Positions 44,101 through 55,549 of a stretch of 64,000 nucleotides of DNA are shown here, piece after piece (the stretch's first letter is position 1; each line of letters opens with the position of its first letter). The stretch is from Biscogniauxia marginata (Eukaryota > Ascomycota > Sordariomycetes > Xylariales > Xylariaceae), in the NCBI GenBank assembly GCA_022695795.1, contig MU404130.1, forward strand, positions 96,318 to 160,317, written 5' to 3'. The notes beneath the pieces are model-generated. The model worked only from the letters and a program-made list of their open reading frames with translations. It ran no database searches and had not been told where the DNA came from. A program made the translations under genes and the position numbers.

Positions 44101-45248
44101 TGGTGGGTACCTACATGTACCTCAGGTATATGCACACTAACGGCCAACGAACAACGCTGGCTCTTCCGCCGCTTAGCACACTAGGCTTCAGATATGGAGT
44201 ACAGGAGGTACACACATACACACGCGCGCGCGCACACATATTCGACCAGTGAGATGTAATATTCCAGAATCCGGATCCCCCTTCCAACCTTCAAACGTTC
44301 AACTACCACCTACCCATGTATATGTGAAGGGGGACCGAATTACCCATCGTCGTCGTCCTTTCTTCCTCTCTTCCCCGTTCATTAGTTCATTAGAACGCAG
44401 TCAACACCATCCCCGCCCATTTATGTTTCTTTAATTTCGTTCGCTTTTCTATTTATTTTTGTATCGGCTGGGAGCACAAACCCGCATAATCCCCGGAAGC
44501 AGTATTCGCACTCGTTCTACAAGCCCCTATCCATAGTTCTGCGCTCTCCTGTGTCCCGAATATTTGTTGAGTGGAAGGGCCCGAACCAAAACGAGGGCGA
44601 TTATTGAAGTTCCCTGGTGACCAAAGACAAAGTCGAGATAATATAGCACGGCCACGGCACAGTAAAAGGCTATTTGCGCCATTGTTTAATCGCAGGGTTT
44701 TGAGGCCTCTCTTTTTTATTTCCCCCTTACCCGCCAAGCAATCCTGATAAACGCTGGTGCGCAAGGACATGACAAAGACATTGACGCCTCGACAAAAACC
44801 GCCTACTGCTCCGTACCCGCCTTGTCTCCACATAGAAATTCCAGCCCGCCCGTCCGTCTTCTCCTGAACAAGGGCAGAGAGAGAGAAAAAAAAAAGGTAC
44901 ATCTCTTCACCGGATCCCCGACATCTACGAAATCCCTTCATCGCAGTCACTCCAGTCTGTTGTTTTCTTCTGGAACTTCTGTGGAAAATAACAGCTGTCC
45001 GTTCGTTACACCACACGCGTTGTCGCAGCAGCACACCACACACCACACGCCACCCCCAACTTCCATCACGCGTCGTGAGCTACTCATTTGGTTGCTTTTT
45101 TCCCTACTGTTATCAATAGCCGCCAAGATCGTTCTTAGACCACGCGATTCGCCCGTATACATTGGCAATCTTTGTCTTTGGAAACAAGCCACTGTTGCGA
45201 TTTCCAAAATACGCATACTGGAATTTGACCGACAGAATCGCCCGCCAT
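41129..45248. other. Long intergenic region (4.1 kb)
   Basis: No open frame has a recognisable motif. Notable pieces are an A/T homopolymer junction at 41296-41314, a CCGGAC/GTCCGG inverted repeat at 42909-42924, many TAGGTA/TACCTA motifs at 43560-43740 and 44095-44130, and an alternating CA/CG tract at 44210-44240. The last ~900 bases, with CT-rich runs, are probably promoter and 5' leader of SMI1. No tRNA-like B box was found. Confidence 0.5.
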
Positions 45249-46959
45249 GTCGTAAGTTATCCCAGGTTGGCATTGAACTTTGAGTTGCCACTGGTGTGCT
45301 AACCTCTGGTCGTTTATTTAGGCTCGGAGGAGCATTCCGTGACTTTTGGCATACTATGACCAGTTATGACCGACGTATGTGACTTTCGGTCTACTGTACG
45401 GTCCGTTCTGATCGCTAACTTTGTACCAAGATTCTAGCTACGATTCTCCCCAGCGAACTGGCCGACATGTGCCTCTCAACCGCCACAGCACCCTGACCTC
45501 TGTCGCTACTGCTTCGGAATCTCGAGCGGATATAACTTCGCCATACGCCGATGAGCTCGGCCGGTTGTCTGGCGGTGCCGATGGTACGTCGTACATGGGC
45601 GGTGGTCCGTCCCCTCTCTCTCCGAACTTCAATGGTCCGTACTCCCCTGGTTTGAGGTCGCTCAATGCCCAGCGCCAGAGCCTCCGGGATGATGGTTTCG
45701 AGACTGTAAGCAGCCCTGGCGAGATTCCGATGCAATCCTTTGCCGATGGCCTTCCCCCGCCGCCTCCTGTTAGCCATTCTTGGGCGCGGATAGATCGATG
45801 GGCAGACGAAAATTACCCAGAGCTGTTTGACCAGCTATGCGAGGGCTGTACAAATAACGACATGAACGAGTTAGAGCACCAACTGGATTGTTCCTTACCC
45901 CAAGATGTTAGGGACTCGCTGGCGATTCATGACGGCCAAGAACGGGGTGGAAATCCCACCGGCATCATTTTCAGCCACATGCTTCTAGACTGCGAAGAAA
46001 TCGTTCAAGAATGGGATCAGTGGCGAAGAGTGAATCAGCAATACCTACTTGAAACCAACGTGGTGAAGCCGGCAGTTCCCACGAAGGCATTCGGCGGCAG
46101 CAACCAGGCATCTTCTTCCCGATCCGCACCTGGCTCGCCTCGTTCGCAGCCGGATTCATGGAGACAGGATTTACAGTCTCGTCAAGATTCCATTCCTCAA
46201 GGGGCTGTCCAACGAGCTTACGCCCATCCCGCTTGGATTCCTCTGGTGCGAGACTGGGGTGGAAACAATCTCGCTGTGGATCTGGCTCCGGGGCCAACTG
46301 GTACATGGGGCCAGATCATATTGTTCGGGCGGGATTACGACACCAAATACGTCGTAGCAAGATCTTGGGCGGCCTTCCTCGCCATGGTGGCAGATGATAT
46401 GAACAGTGGAAAATGGTTCGTCGATGAGGACACTAACGACCTCAAGCTACGCGAGTTTAAGACCACTCGTGTTGAGCCGTCGTATTTCGATATTTTGCGT
46501 TGGCGAATGGACCAGAAACACGGGCGTGGTGCGAAGGCTACTGCGAAGCGCAGATCAGGCATCCCAGCAGGCGCGCAGTCTCCGGGTGGTTCACCGTACA
46601 CAACAAGCCCGACCGAATCTAATGGGGAGACCCGAGGTCGCTCACTGCAGCGACTAAGTAGCCCGTCACCGCTAGTCAGTCCAGTCCGTCCCGGATTTGG
46701 AAAATCTAGCCCTCTCGCTCGAGTAACCGAGGAGACAGCCCTGCCAGATGCCAACGGAACTAAGCGGCCCTCGCTCGTTGATGTTGAGACGACAGAGTCA
46801 GCCGACGAAGCCAAAGCTCTAAAGTCCCCGATTGCAGTTGAAACCAAGGACAAAAATAAAGACGCAGAAAAGGAATCGGCAACAGTCAAAGCTGAGGCGT
46901 CCACAACAAAAGGCCACGTAGACGAGCTGGAAGGGGCTATGAAGACCATAGAGATATGA
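45249..46959 (+). CDS. SMI1: SMI1/KNR4 cell-wall regulator (528 aa)
   Basis: Exons 45249-45253 (5 nt, ATGTC), 45322-45374 and 45431-46959; the sum is 529 codons including the stop. The join yields MSLGGAFRDFWHTMTSYDRH, a typical N-terminus of fungal homologues. Smi1/Knr4 coordinates 1,3-beta-glucan synthesis with the cell-wall integrity MAP kinase pathway. The SMI1/KNR4 domain lies roughly at 125-340 (HSWARIDRWADENYPELFDQL, LPQDVRDSLAIHDGQ, GNNLAVDLAPGPTGTWGQII, FGRDYDTKYVVARSWAAFLA). The C-terminal 170 residues are Ser/Pro/Thr-rich and disordered, ending in an acidic/Lys-rich tail. The acceptor used before the third exon is an AAG at 45428-45430, after a GCTAAC branch point. Confidence 0.92.
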
Positions 46960-48085
46960 GAGTAAACACGACAACAACGACAAGCTATGTAACACGACGA
47001 CTTCATAGACAGCAAAAGGGCGGCGTTCAAGGTGTGAGATTTGGTGCAACTTGATTATATTCGTCGTCTATGTGCAAAAGGAGGTTCCTTCACTTCTGGT
47101 GACGGCACACATAGTTTTGCTTCGCTTTCCGATTCGAGACGAGCCACACGGTTGGAGATTCATCAATACACAGGGACTTGGACATGCCCCTCTCTTTTTT
47201 TTTTTTTTAGCATCAACCATCGACCGACTTTGATCTCAACGACAAAGGATCCTCGATGGACGATCTTTTTTCTTCTTCTATTGTGCTAATATGGTGTTTG
47301 CCTACGTTGCCGACGCTAGTCGCCTCCTAGTCCCTGGTCTCTTTGAGGATGAAGTGTGAGATGGCATTGGGTTTTACCCGGCTGAGGAAGGTATGCAACG
47401 GCTCAGTGTATAAAGGATGAGAGGCATTGCATTTATGAATGTACTACGCAGCACTGCAGAGCGGGACGACCGCCTCCCTGAATCTGAACTCTCAGCCCGG
47501 GCAGACGGCAGTTAGGCGTATAGGCAGACTCAGAGTCGCAAAGGCGTTGGAGGTTGCACGTCTCGGCAATGTTTTTGAGACTGGGTGAAACAATAATTGC
47601 GTACAGTATAGGAGTCTGCCTAATCGGAAATATGCAGTAAAGCCATGAGTATTGAGAGCTACGTAGCTGATAATATATTACTTCATCGCGATATTTCAAT
47701 GTGCTTTTCTTCGCACGTGTGCATGGAGAGATATGTGCATCTAAATTAAGTATCCAAATTATGCGTACGTGCCAGATCAGAGCATACGGCGATAGGATTA
47801 TGTACCTACCTGGTAGGCTGCGTGTGTGGAGTCACGTGATATCATGTCGCAGCTATCGTCCGTGCCAACCCAGACGCGGTCGTCATCAGCCTCTCTCTAA
47901 CTCCCAACTCTTGAAGCTCCAGCTTTACTTCAGCCTGCCGCTGCCAGAAAACCCCAACGACAGTCGCATTCCGAAGTTATCATTATTCTAATTTCGTCGA
48001 GTACTCTCTACCCCTAACCGCCATAGAATATACGGGCAAGTCCTAAGCTCGGTCCGACAACGATTGCTTTATCCCGACCGTGATC
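46960..48085. other. Intergenic
   Basis: 1.1 kb. It contains a T13 run near 47197-47209 downstream of SMI1, and a stretch with CACGTG-like motifs (GTCACGTGATATC near 47832) before the VPS68 gene. No extra gene is supported. Confidence 0.5.
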
Positions 48086-48755
48086 ATGGAAGAGGATCGC
48101 CTTTGGAAGTTCCGCAAGCCCGCCTGGCTTAACAGCGCCTGGGCACGTAACACCGGTGTCTATGGAGCTGGTGCTCTAGTACGTCGATTGTCTTTCTGTT
48201 TGATAATCTGTGTCTGTGTGGCCGGAGCCTCCTACTATCAGTCGTCATTACTATCGCCATCAACAACCCGCTCCCCGCTCCCCTTACCCAGCAACGAACA
48301 AAGCCGCTAACACATCATCGCGCGTCGCACAGTTCTCCCTCGCATTCTACGTCCTCATCGACGCCGCGGTCTGGTCCCACTCGCCGCTCAACGGCTCCGA
48401 CGTGCACGTGACGTTCGTGGACTGGTTGCCCTTCATCTTCAGCTCGCTGGGCATGCTCATCATCAACTCGGTCGAGAAGACGCGGCTGTCGGGCGACTCG
48501 TTCAGCTACTCCGGGTCAGGTGTCGCGTGGAAGGCGCGCGTCGTGCTGTTCCTCGGCTTCGCGGCCCTTGCCGGCGGCATGGCCGGCGGCGTCGTCGTCT
48601 TCGTCCTCAAGTTCGTTGTGCCCAAGGTCGGCTGGCCCATGATGGGCATGGGCGTCGAGAACGTGGTTGCCAACGCCCTCGTCGGCGTCAGCTCCGTCGT
48701 GCTCTGGATCAGCCAGAATATGGAGGACGAGTATAGCTATAACCTGTCGCTGTGA
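48086..48755 (+). CDS. VPS68: Vps68/UPF0220 (TMEM50-like) membrane protein (171 aa)
   Basis: Exons 48086-48178 and 48333-48755, joined in phase 0 across a 154-nt intron. The ATG at 48086 (MEEDRLWKFRKP) is the first in frame. Four hydrophobic segments are visible: FSLAFYVLIDAAVW, TFVDWLPFIFSSLGMLII, VVLFLGFAALAGGMAGGVVV and NALVGVSSVVLWISQN. The arrangement and the motif NSVEKTRLSGDSFSY match the UPF0220 family, which includes yeast Vps68, involved in vacuolar and late-endosomal sorting. Codon use in the second exon is strongly GC-biased. Convergent with the next gene. Confidence 0.9.
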
Positions 48756-49094
48756 GAAGAAAGGGGGGGGGAAGAGGCCAGCAAACCTGTGACTGCTGCT
48801 ATCACGATGATAAGTGTAGTAAGTAGCATGTCGGTGGATAGGAGGGAAATACGCGAGACTTCTACAGTACAACACAGTACGGAACGACAATGTTTGTATT
48901 ATTAGGGGGGCAGGTGAGAGCTATGGAGGGCAATTTGTCACTTGTACATTACGACGCACTCGGCGCCTGGGCATTGCTAGACTACATTTTGGTGATTAGG
49001 CGTGATAATTTAGGGGTTTCTGCTTGCATCTGGGACCATTATTCCTCCATTGTTTTCGCGGGGTTCAAAGTCGGAGATAAACTTCCCATTTCAA
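48756..49094. other. Convergent spacer
   Basis: 0.34 kb between two converging genes; contains a G10 run near 48764. Nothing else seen. Confidence 0.5.
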
Positions 49095-50126
49095 TCAATA
49101 CTTCCACGACAACACATCGCTCAAGGCACCGTCGATGGCTTTAGACTTGTCATAGTCGACCTTGTTCCTGAAGTACGTAAAGTTCCCGTGGCGATCGACA
49201 CCAACGGGCCTGACCGGGCCAAAATAGCCATGGGGGATCTTCTCTTGGGCTGGCGGTTTTCGACCCCAGCCATCTAGCTCACGGTGCGCGTTCCCCGTGA
49301 TGTACAAGCCCGGGATCCCCTCTGCGAGGATCGCATCGCTCACTATAGTCGGCATCTAGTGTCAGCGGTCGCCCTTTTTTTCTTCATTCTTTATTCTTTT
49401 TAATTGGGAATAGAAGGACTACCTATTGAATAATGAACAGAGGAGGAAAGGGTTAGGGGAAGGGTGTTTTCTTGAGCTTATTCTACGGCTCGTAAATTTC
49501 ACTGCTTTCTCCCAACTAGGTACATATCATTGCTCATGGGTAAGGGGGGGGCAAGGAAAACGAAAGGTATCTGGCTTACTGAAATGTGCGCCGCCCGCGC
49601 ACACGTACCCCGGACGCGTCTCGTGCCGGTCCCAGGGGAAATTGAACGGGCAGGGCGCGAACTCGGTCGCCTTGCGCTTCGCCCAGATATCCTGCTCGGC
49701 CCTCTCCCGCGGCGCTAGCGTCGCGTAGCTCGACTGCAGAGACGCGCGGCGGACGTCCTCCAGGTCGTTGTACGCGGACCGCAGGGTCGAGGCCGCGGGA
49801 AGGGCGGAGGGAGGAGGAAGTGGCGTTGGTGGAGGAAGGGAAGTGTCGGGGCGGCCCGTGCTGCTCGCGGGTATCACGGCCGAGAGGAGGACCCTCTCGT
49901 TGTTGTCGTCGTCCTCGGGAACGGTGGATAGACCGTCGGGACGGGTCCTGCTAGTCCCGGCGCTCGAGGCAGGAATCGCTGATGGTGCGCGGGAAGGGGT
50001 TCTGCTGAGGACCGCGGTGCTGCTAAGTGCTTGGCTAGGTACTCTAGGGGGTTTCGATGCGGGCGAGGGCTGGTCGGGAGGTCCTGACGGAGTCCGAGAG
50101 GACCCTCGAGATGGGACTGCGGACAT
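49095..50126 (-). CDS. Ser/Pro-rich protein of unknown function (260 aa)
   Basis: Proposed exons 49605-50126 and 49095-49355. The first ATG in the long frame is at 50124-50126 (MSAVPSRGSS). The N-terminal 130 residues are Ser/Pro/Arg-rich and disordered. A conserved-looking C-terminal part begins AYNDLEDVRRASL, continues ATEFAPCPFNFPWDRHETRP, and goes on in the second exon as EGIPGLYITGNAHRELDGWG and VDRHGNFTYFRNKVDYD. The second exon is certainly coding; the join is less sure. A GTGTGC donor at 49604 gives a 249-nt intron in phase, whereas a better-looking GTAAGC donor 31 bases further on is out of phase. No family recognised. Confidence 0.6.
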
Positions 50127-51689
50127 GTTTGATGGCTTGCCGTGTGCTCTTCCTCTACTGTTCCGGTGTACAGGCCGCTTTTGTTTTCTCTTCTGCACGA
50201 TATTGCGGTGTTGTGATTTTCGGGGTGCTGTAGTCTTCGTGATATTGGTTACGATTGGAGGCTCCTATGAAAGGGTCTTGGTTTCGCGATTGTGCCCGGG
50301 CAGCCGAGAATTTATAGGTTTTCTTCATTGTTTGCACTTCATCAGGCTTCTAATTAACCATGGCCCGGTGCTGTAATCACCAGTAGTCTTCTACATAGCC
50401 TATATTAATGTCTCCTTAGTCACCGTACAAGGCTGAGAAGCGTTCTAACGATTTTGAAACTCCAAATTTTTATACTGACAAGAAGGTTGTTGCCCCAATA
50501 AGTCATCGTTAGTCAAATTCGTCATGAATCAGGCCTCTTAAGCCAACGCACAGACAGCATATGCTTCAACTATACCCATTCTCATAGGATTTGTATTTTA
50601 TATATATTATCCACTATAAATCCGATGTCAGACTCCTGGGCTAAGATAGACTTGAAAGGCTAATCACTTATCGCGTACTCTATATCGACTATTCATTCCT
50701 CATCCAATCCAAGTACGTGGGATTTGAAGTGCCGGTAGGGCTCATTGTGTTTCTTCATGTTCCTGGCGGATGCGATAATTGAAATATACCAACAGCGAAA
50801 ATTCTGCTAAGACTTAGGTGAGATGCAACACTAGATTTCTTTGACATTGTATGATCCAGCGATTTTTCATTGCCTTCCATTGTCAACCCATTTATTGGGC
50901 GTTTTAGATATTCGTTGGATGAAAATGTCGCCTGACAAGCGTGATCAATAATATTGGTAAGGGAGCAAGTGAAATTGAAGGGAAAAGGGAGTGGGGGGTT
51001 AACTAATAGAAGCTTAAATAACTTGCACAGTAAGTTATATAAAGAAGAGGGTGTTTACAGGTGTAGAACTAATCCCATAACTACCTAAGCAGGCTTTGAG
51101 TAATATCGCCATCAATAGGGCCATCAAAGCATCAGGAGCAACTTAGGCATGGACCAGTTGCTTGTAAAAGGGAGGATAGCCTGGATAAGCTTTTTCTGGT
51201 TGGAAATTGTATGAATACTTGAATTTCTAATCAAAGGCAGGTATATGTAGCATTGGTGGAATGATACAGAATCGCATGTTGACAAGTTAGAATAATTTCT
51301 ACTACATGACTATCTACGTCTACAAAACAGAGACATACTACTGTTACTCATAATCCAGCCCGGATTTAGAAAATACAGAATAATACCGCAAGTCTTGTCC
51401 TGATTTATAATACAATGGAGGGCGACGTGCAGGAGGCGGTCTCAAGTTTATGTGCTTGGATTGCCACAAGACAGGAACTTTCTATTCCATTTCCTTAACT
51501 TAGTAATTTGACAGATTTCTAACACATAGTGGTAAGGACCTATGAGACCGTTTTATACCAGTAACAATGATAAATTAATATTTAAACTATTGAATAATAA
51601 CGAGTGCCTATCGCCCCTTTCCAACAAAATAATCAACTATAACAACCCCCAGTAGATATACAAAATTATGGAATATCAGGTCCCCTAGC
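50127..51689. other. Intergenic, AT-leaning
   Basis: 1.6 kb with frequent stops and A/T-rich sequence in all frames from about 50450 on. No gene, tRNA or transposon feature recognised. Confidence 0.5.
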
Positions 51690-53515
51690 CTAATTCTGAA
51701 TCTGAAATAGCGGCTCGTTAGGCTCACAGACAGAGCCTGGTTCTGGAAGAGTGCCATCGAGGAAATAGCTCTTGATATGGTTATAGGTGCAGTTCGACGG
51801 GTGCGCCATGCTTGTGTGCTATTGCAAACATTAGTATTCAGTGCTAGCCTCGCATGAAATCTTTAAAAGAGAAGAACCCACCCCAAAGCCGTTGTGTTGA
51901 AGGACAGAACTACCGCCAAAGCCCGAGCTCATATTCCTTGCTGACGTGAGAGGGGTGACGGGGTCGAAGGGGTTTCCGATGAACAGTATTGGGTTGGCAG
52001 TCTGCACGTTGAAATCCCCTGTGTACCGCTCTCTGGCCTCGAATTGCCACCGCGCGCACACTACCGAGTAGGGACCAAAGGACCAGTCACCAAACCATTT
52101 GCTTGACTCGAAGAATTCGTCGAGGACGGGTTTCATCTCGGACATTTTAGACGCTCGTGAGCTCTTATCGCCACATCTGATGCCAAGAATCGCCTCAGCC
52201 TCGCGAGGGATCGTGCTTGCACCGGGACTGAGATAATTGGCGACAAGTGCCGACGTGTTCCTGTCCAGGAGGCCATCGAGAGAAGCGGCTAATTCCGGCC
52301 ACCCCCTCGGGCGGTAAAGCTCAGACAAAATAAGAGACTTCACTAGAGTGTAATCGGCACTCGTCAGTAGTTGCCAGTCTGGGATTGGGTCATATTTAAG
52401 AGTGTCGAAGAACTTGGCCATGGTCGTTACTAGGTCGTCAAGGCTCGTGTGGTTTCGGGCTAGGGCGCAGGTTTCGGGGTTCTCGAGACAGGCGGATAGG
52501 AAATGCTCAAATGCGCCGTCGGCGGCAGCTAGCGATTCGGGCTCGCTGTACCAAATAGGCTTATCAGTCATGTTCTTCGTTCAGGTTCGACTTGGGAGGT
52601 TCTGCTCATACTAAGAGTTGTAATATTGGTGTGCATTCATGACACCATCCAATATCACTTTGTCGACCCTCTCGGGGAACAGTGCAGCGACGGTCGCCCC
52701 GAGTGTCGTACCACCCGATACACCTTTAAAGCCGTTAACTTGGGAACTTTGGGCCTCGTGACTCAGCAACATACCCCAGTATCTCAGCATCCCATCTTCA
52801 TCGAGGGCATCAACTATTTGCATCATATCTCTGGCAGTATATGCCATTCCAACAAGGCCGCCGATGTCCTTCAGCTGAGAGTAGCAGTTGTCTGAGATAA
52901 TCTTAGACTCGGCCCAGACCTTACCTAGGGCGGTATCCGAGGAGCTAATTAGAGTCGTAGCCAGAGAGGACGCGATCCCTGAGTCCTCAATTTGATCATC
53001 AAAGCATTGGAACCTCAGAGTCTTTCCAGCCCCTCTTCATGTGTCTCGTCAGCTTATGCGTGATTCTTCAAGGGAGGATCTCGTTCTCACCTCGGGTTCC
53101 AACTGACGAGGTCATATTGGTCTCCAATTATCCTAAGTACATCAAGTCAATACCTGTGCCGCGACAATGAGGAACTGGTGCAGTTAACTTACGGCCCCTG
53201 AATCGGATAGTAGGCAACCAAGTTGTTTAGCCCATCCTGGCCCGGACCGCCGAAGTTAAGTAGGATACTGCCTTTTGAAGGCTGCTGAACAGCTTTGATT
53301 CTGATTATGTCGAGATCGATTGTTTCGTTGGAGTTACTGGCATAGTCTCGCGGTACGGCCAGCTTCGTGCACTCTACAGGTAGGTCGGTCTCTGTGGCAA
53401 GCTCGCAAGAACCCCATTGAAGCGCTTCGTCCCGGGGTTGGGGTAGGTGTAGGACCGCAGCTCTTGCATGGGCAATGGGCAGCAAGAGAAACGGAGCGAT
53501 ATGCAGTGGAAACAT
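51690..53515 (-). CDS. Secreted S33-type serine protease, TAP-like (509 aa)
   Basis: Six exons on the minus strand: 53193-53515, 53091-53132, 52775-53034, 52612-52723, 51882-52545 and 51690-51818; the sum is 510 codons including the stop. There is a signal peptide (LHIAPFLLLPIAHARAA). The alpha/beta-hydrolase core shows the oxyanion loop ILLNFGGPGQDG (about 93), YDLVSWNPRGAGKT, and the nucleophile elbow YWGVSGGTTLGATVAA with Ser211. The catalytic Asp440 lies in GNPFDPVTPL and His468 in FGHTSMAHPSNC. These features match tripeptidyl-aminopeptidase-like peptidases (S33) with the TAP C-terminal domain. It probably acts outside the cell on short peptides. Intron 52724-52774 (51 nt) has no stop in frame, so splicing failure would insert 17 residues beside the nucleophile. 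Confidence 0.9.
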
Positions 53516-55549
53516 TTTTTTTGAGTTTAAGGTAGAGAGACTTGTCCTTGTCTTGTCTTGATGGCAAAGGAACGGTAGATTGTAGTCTTCAGGTTACATG
53601 AAGGAATCTTGAAATCTTATATACCTGTGTGTGCTTCCATATCTAATAAAGCCACCCTTTTCCCCTAAGGGATCCAAGGACGTTGCATGAGAGAGTCTAA
53701 TGTGGTGGCTGCATACTCACAAGTAGCAATGAGAGGCTTAGACGACAAAAATAACCTAAGCTGTGTAGGCATAATGACAGCATCGTCAGTATTTAGTAGA
53801 TATTGATCGACAAGCTGAGGACATTATTCGGTCTCATTGGACAGCAAAAAATGGCTTAGAGATCTCAGCAAAGACTTATAGCTTGGCTGTTGACATTGCC
53901 TCCTCTAGCATTTCAAGAGAGACACTATACAGAGGTACTTTTATACTCCGTTTCAGGCTTAGTGCAGTTCCATGATTGGCTGAGGCTGAAAGACACCAGC
54001 AGATACGCCGTATTGTTATTCATTTAAATCTGACGTCAATTTCCCCATGAAACTATCTTTTAGAGCTTGACGGATACATGCAGGATGCCGCTAGAGCTTG
54101 ACGCAGCTTTATTCGTAGAATAGCGAACTTGTGGCTCCATATCCGCATTGTATACGCCGTACTATTATTCATCACGACCAGCGAGATCCATGTCTGTTTT
54201 CGCTTGTTGGTTGGTTCCCAATGCAAAATTGGATAGAAGACTTGGTTTATCATACACCTAGGGGATATGTCGTTCTAGTATTCGGTACTCTTATAAATAT
54301 CTGTAGTTTTGACTGTGGATCATGGGTCAACTGTGCAAGATGGCTTGAAGGACTGAATGGATTCCACCAGGTTGACTTTTAGCAGAATTCATTTTCCAAC
54401 TACACTGCTGGCCCGTTTCCGAGCCGTCTACTCTGTCCATAGCCCCTTTGTAGCAAAGTATCGAGTTTCTTGGCTAGGCCCCTGTTGTTCGTAGCTCATC
54501 CCGGGAGTCGAAGCTTAGGTGTCTCGAGTGGTATCATTGTCTTATTAATCGTATTTTACATAGTCGCCGGTAAGCGACATCGCCGCACCGTCATTATAAA
54601 CCATGGTATGAGGTCGGCCCTGCCTCCAAGATGCCCCCAATTGTAAAATCCCCCCCCAGAGTCCCCAGAGTAATGCCTAATAGTACAGCATGAAAGGTTC
54701 CGTCAAGTTCGTTTCTCGAGGCGACCCCTAGGAGAGAGGTGAAAATAAACTGTCGGAGTATTAGCACAGTTTGCCTGATCTAGCCAGGAAAGCCGTACCG
54801 GATAATGGAAGGTCGCGGGTCGCTACGAGTGTAGCCTGGAGTCTCGTCAGTCTTGCCGTTGTTTGCGCCTGGAGTTGGTAGTCAGGCAATACCGAGATAG
54901 AGGATTAACGGCAGGTAGCCACTATCAACCGTTAGACAACAAAGTTTGACCTGAGGGTTGTGGTGCTGTAGCATACTAGTGCATTGCGACTCTCGAGACC
55001 TCGATGATCTTTCCGATGCGCTCCTGTTAACCAACGACGTAAGCTAAAACTGCCCGCCGCTATGTGCTTGCGGTATTCGCACCTTTGATTCCTCAGAAAG
55101 GGCGAACATTTTGGAGGACAAATACGTGGACGGATCGGGAGGATGGCGAGAATCCGGCTATACTCGTTATTGCGTTGTCGTTCGTTGAGGTTCGAAATGC
55201 GAGACTACCCAGTGCTGGTAATGCGATAATATGAAGAAGACTCGAGCTGCGTCAAATAGAGCTTCTCGAAAATTCAAGAATTGAACCAGGTTTAGAAGCC
55301 CCATATTTGATAAGCAAGCCTTATCGGAAGATTCGATAACGATATTAATGGGGCCAGTGATCGCGGAATGATAGTAAATCCGCTAAAACTCTAGGCCTAG
55401 CCCAAAAAGTTCAAGCTTCCGTCAGAGGTCCCGAGTCACGGTCGCGTGCGCCGCGACAAACACCGGAATTCTGATTCCACCTCCACGACCGTATTCTGCC
55501 CAGGTAGTCAATCCCATCCTCAGATCCCCTACACAGCGGGTTCGCCAAC
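53516..55549. other. Intergenic
   Basis: 2 kb with no supported gene. The first 110 bases form the promoter of the protease gene. The last 150 bases are the HSH49 5' leader. Confidence 0.5.
53617..53623 (-). promoter_or_regulatory. TATA-like element of the protease gene
   Basis: Read on the minus strand this is TATATAA, about 100 bases upstream of the protease ATG, a usual distance for a TATA box in a regulated fungal gene. Sequence match only. Confidence 0.35.

Noticed and set aside
44453..45046. 197-codon minus-strand frame upstream of SMI1
   Set aside because: No motif, low-complexity pieces, and it overlaps what looks like the SMI1 promoter and leader.
52546..52611. Two in-frame stops between protease segments, first taken as a broken gene
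   Set aside because: A GTATGA...TACAG intron of 66 nt removes both stops and joins HQYYNS to YEPESLAA in phase, so the gene is intact.
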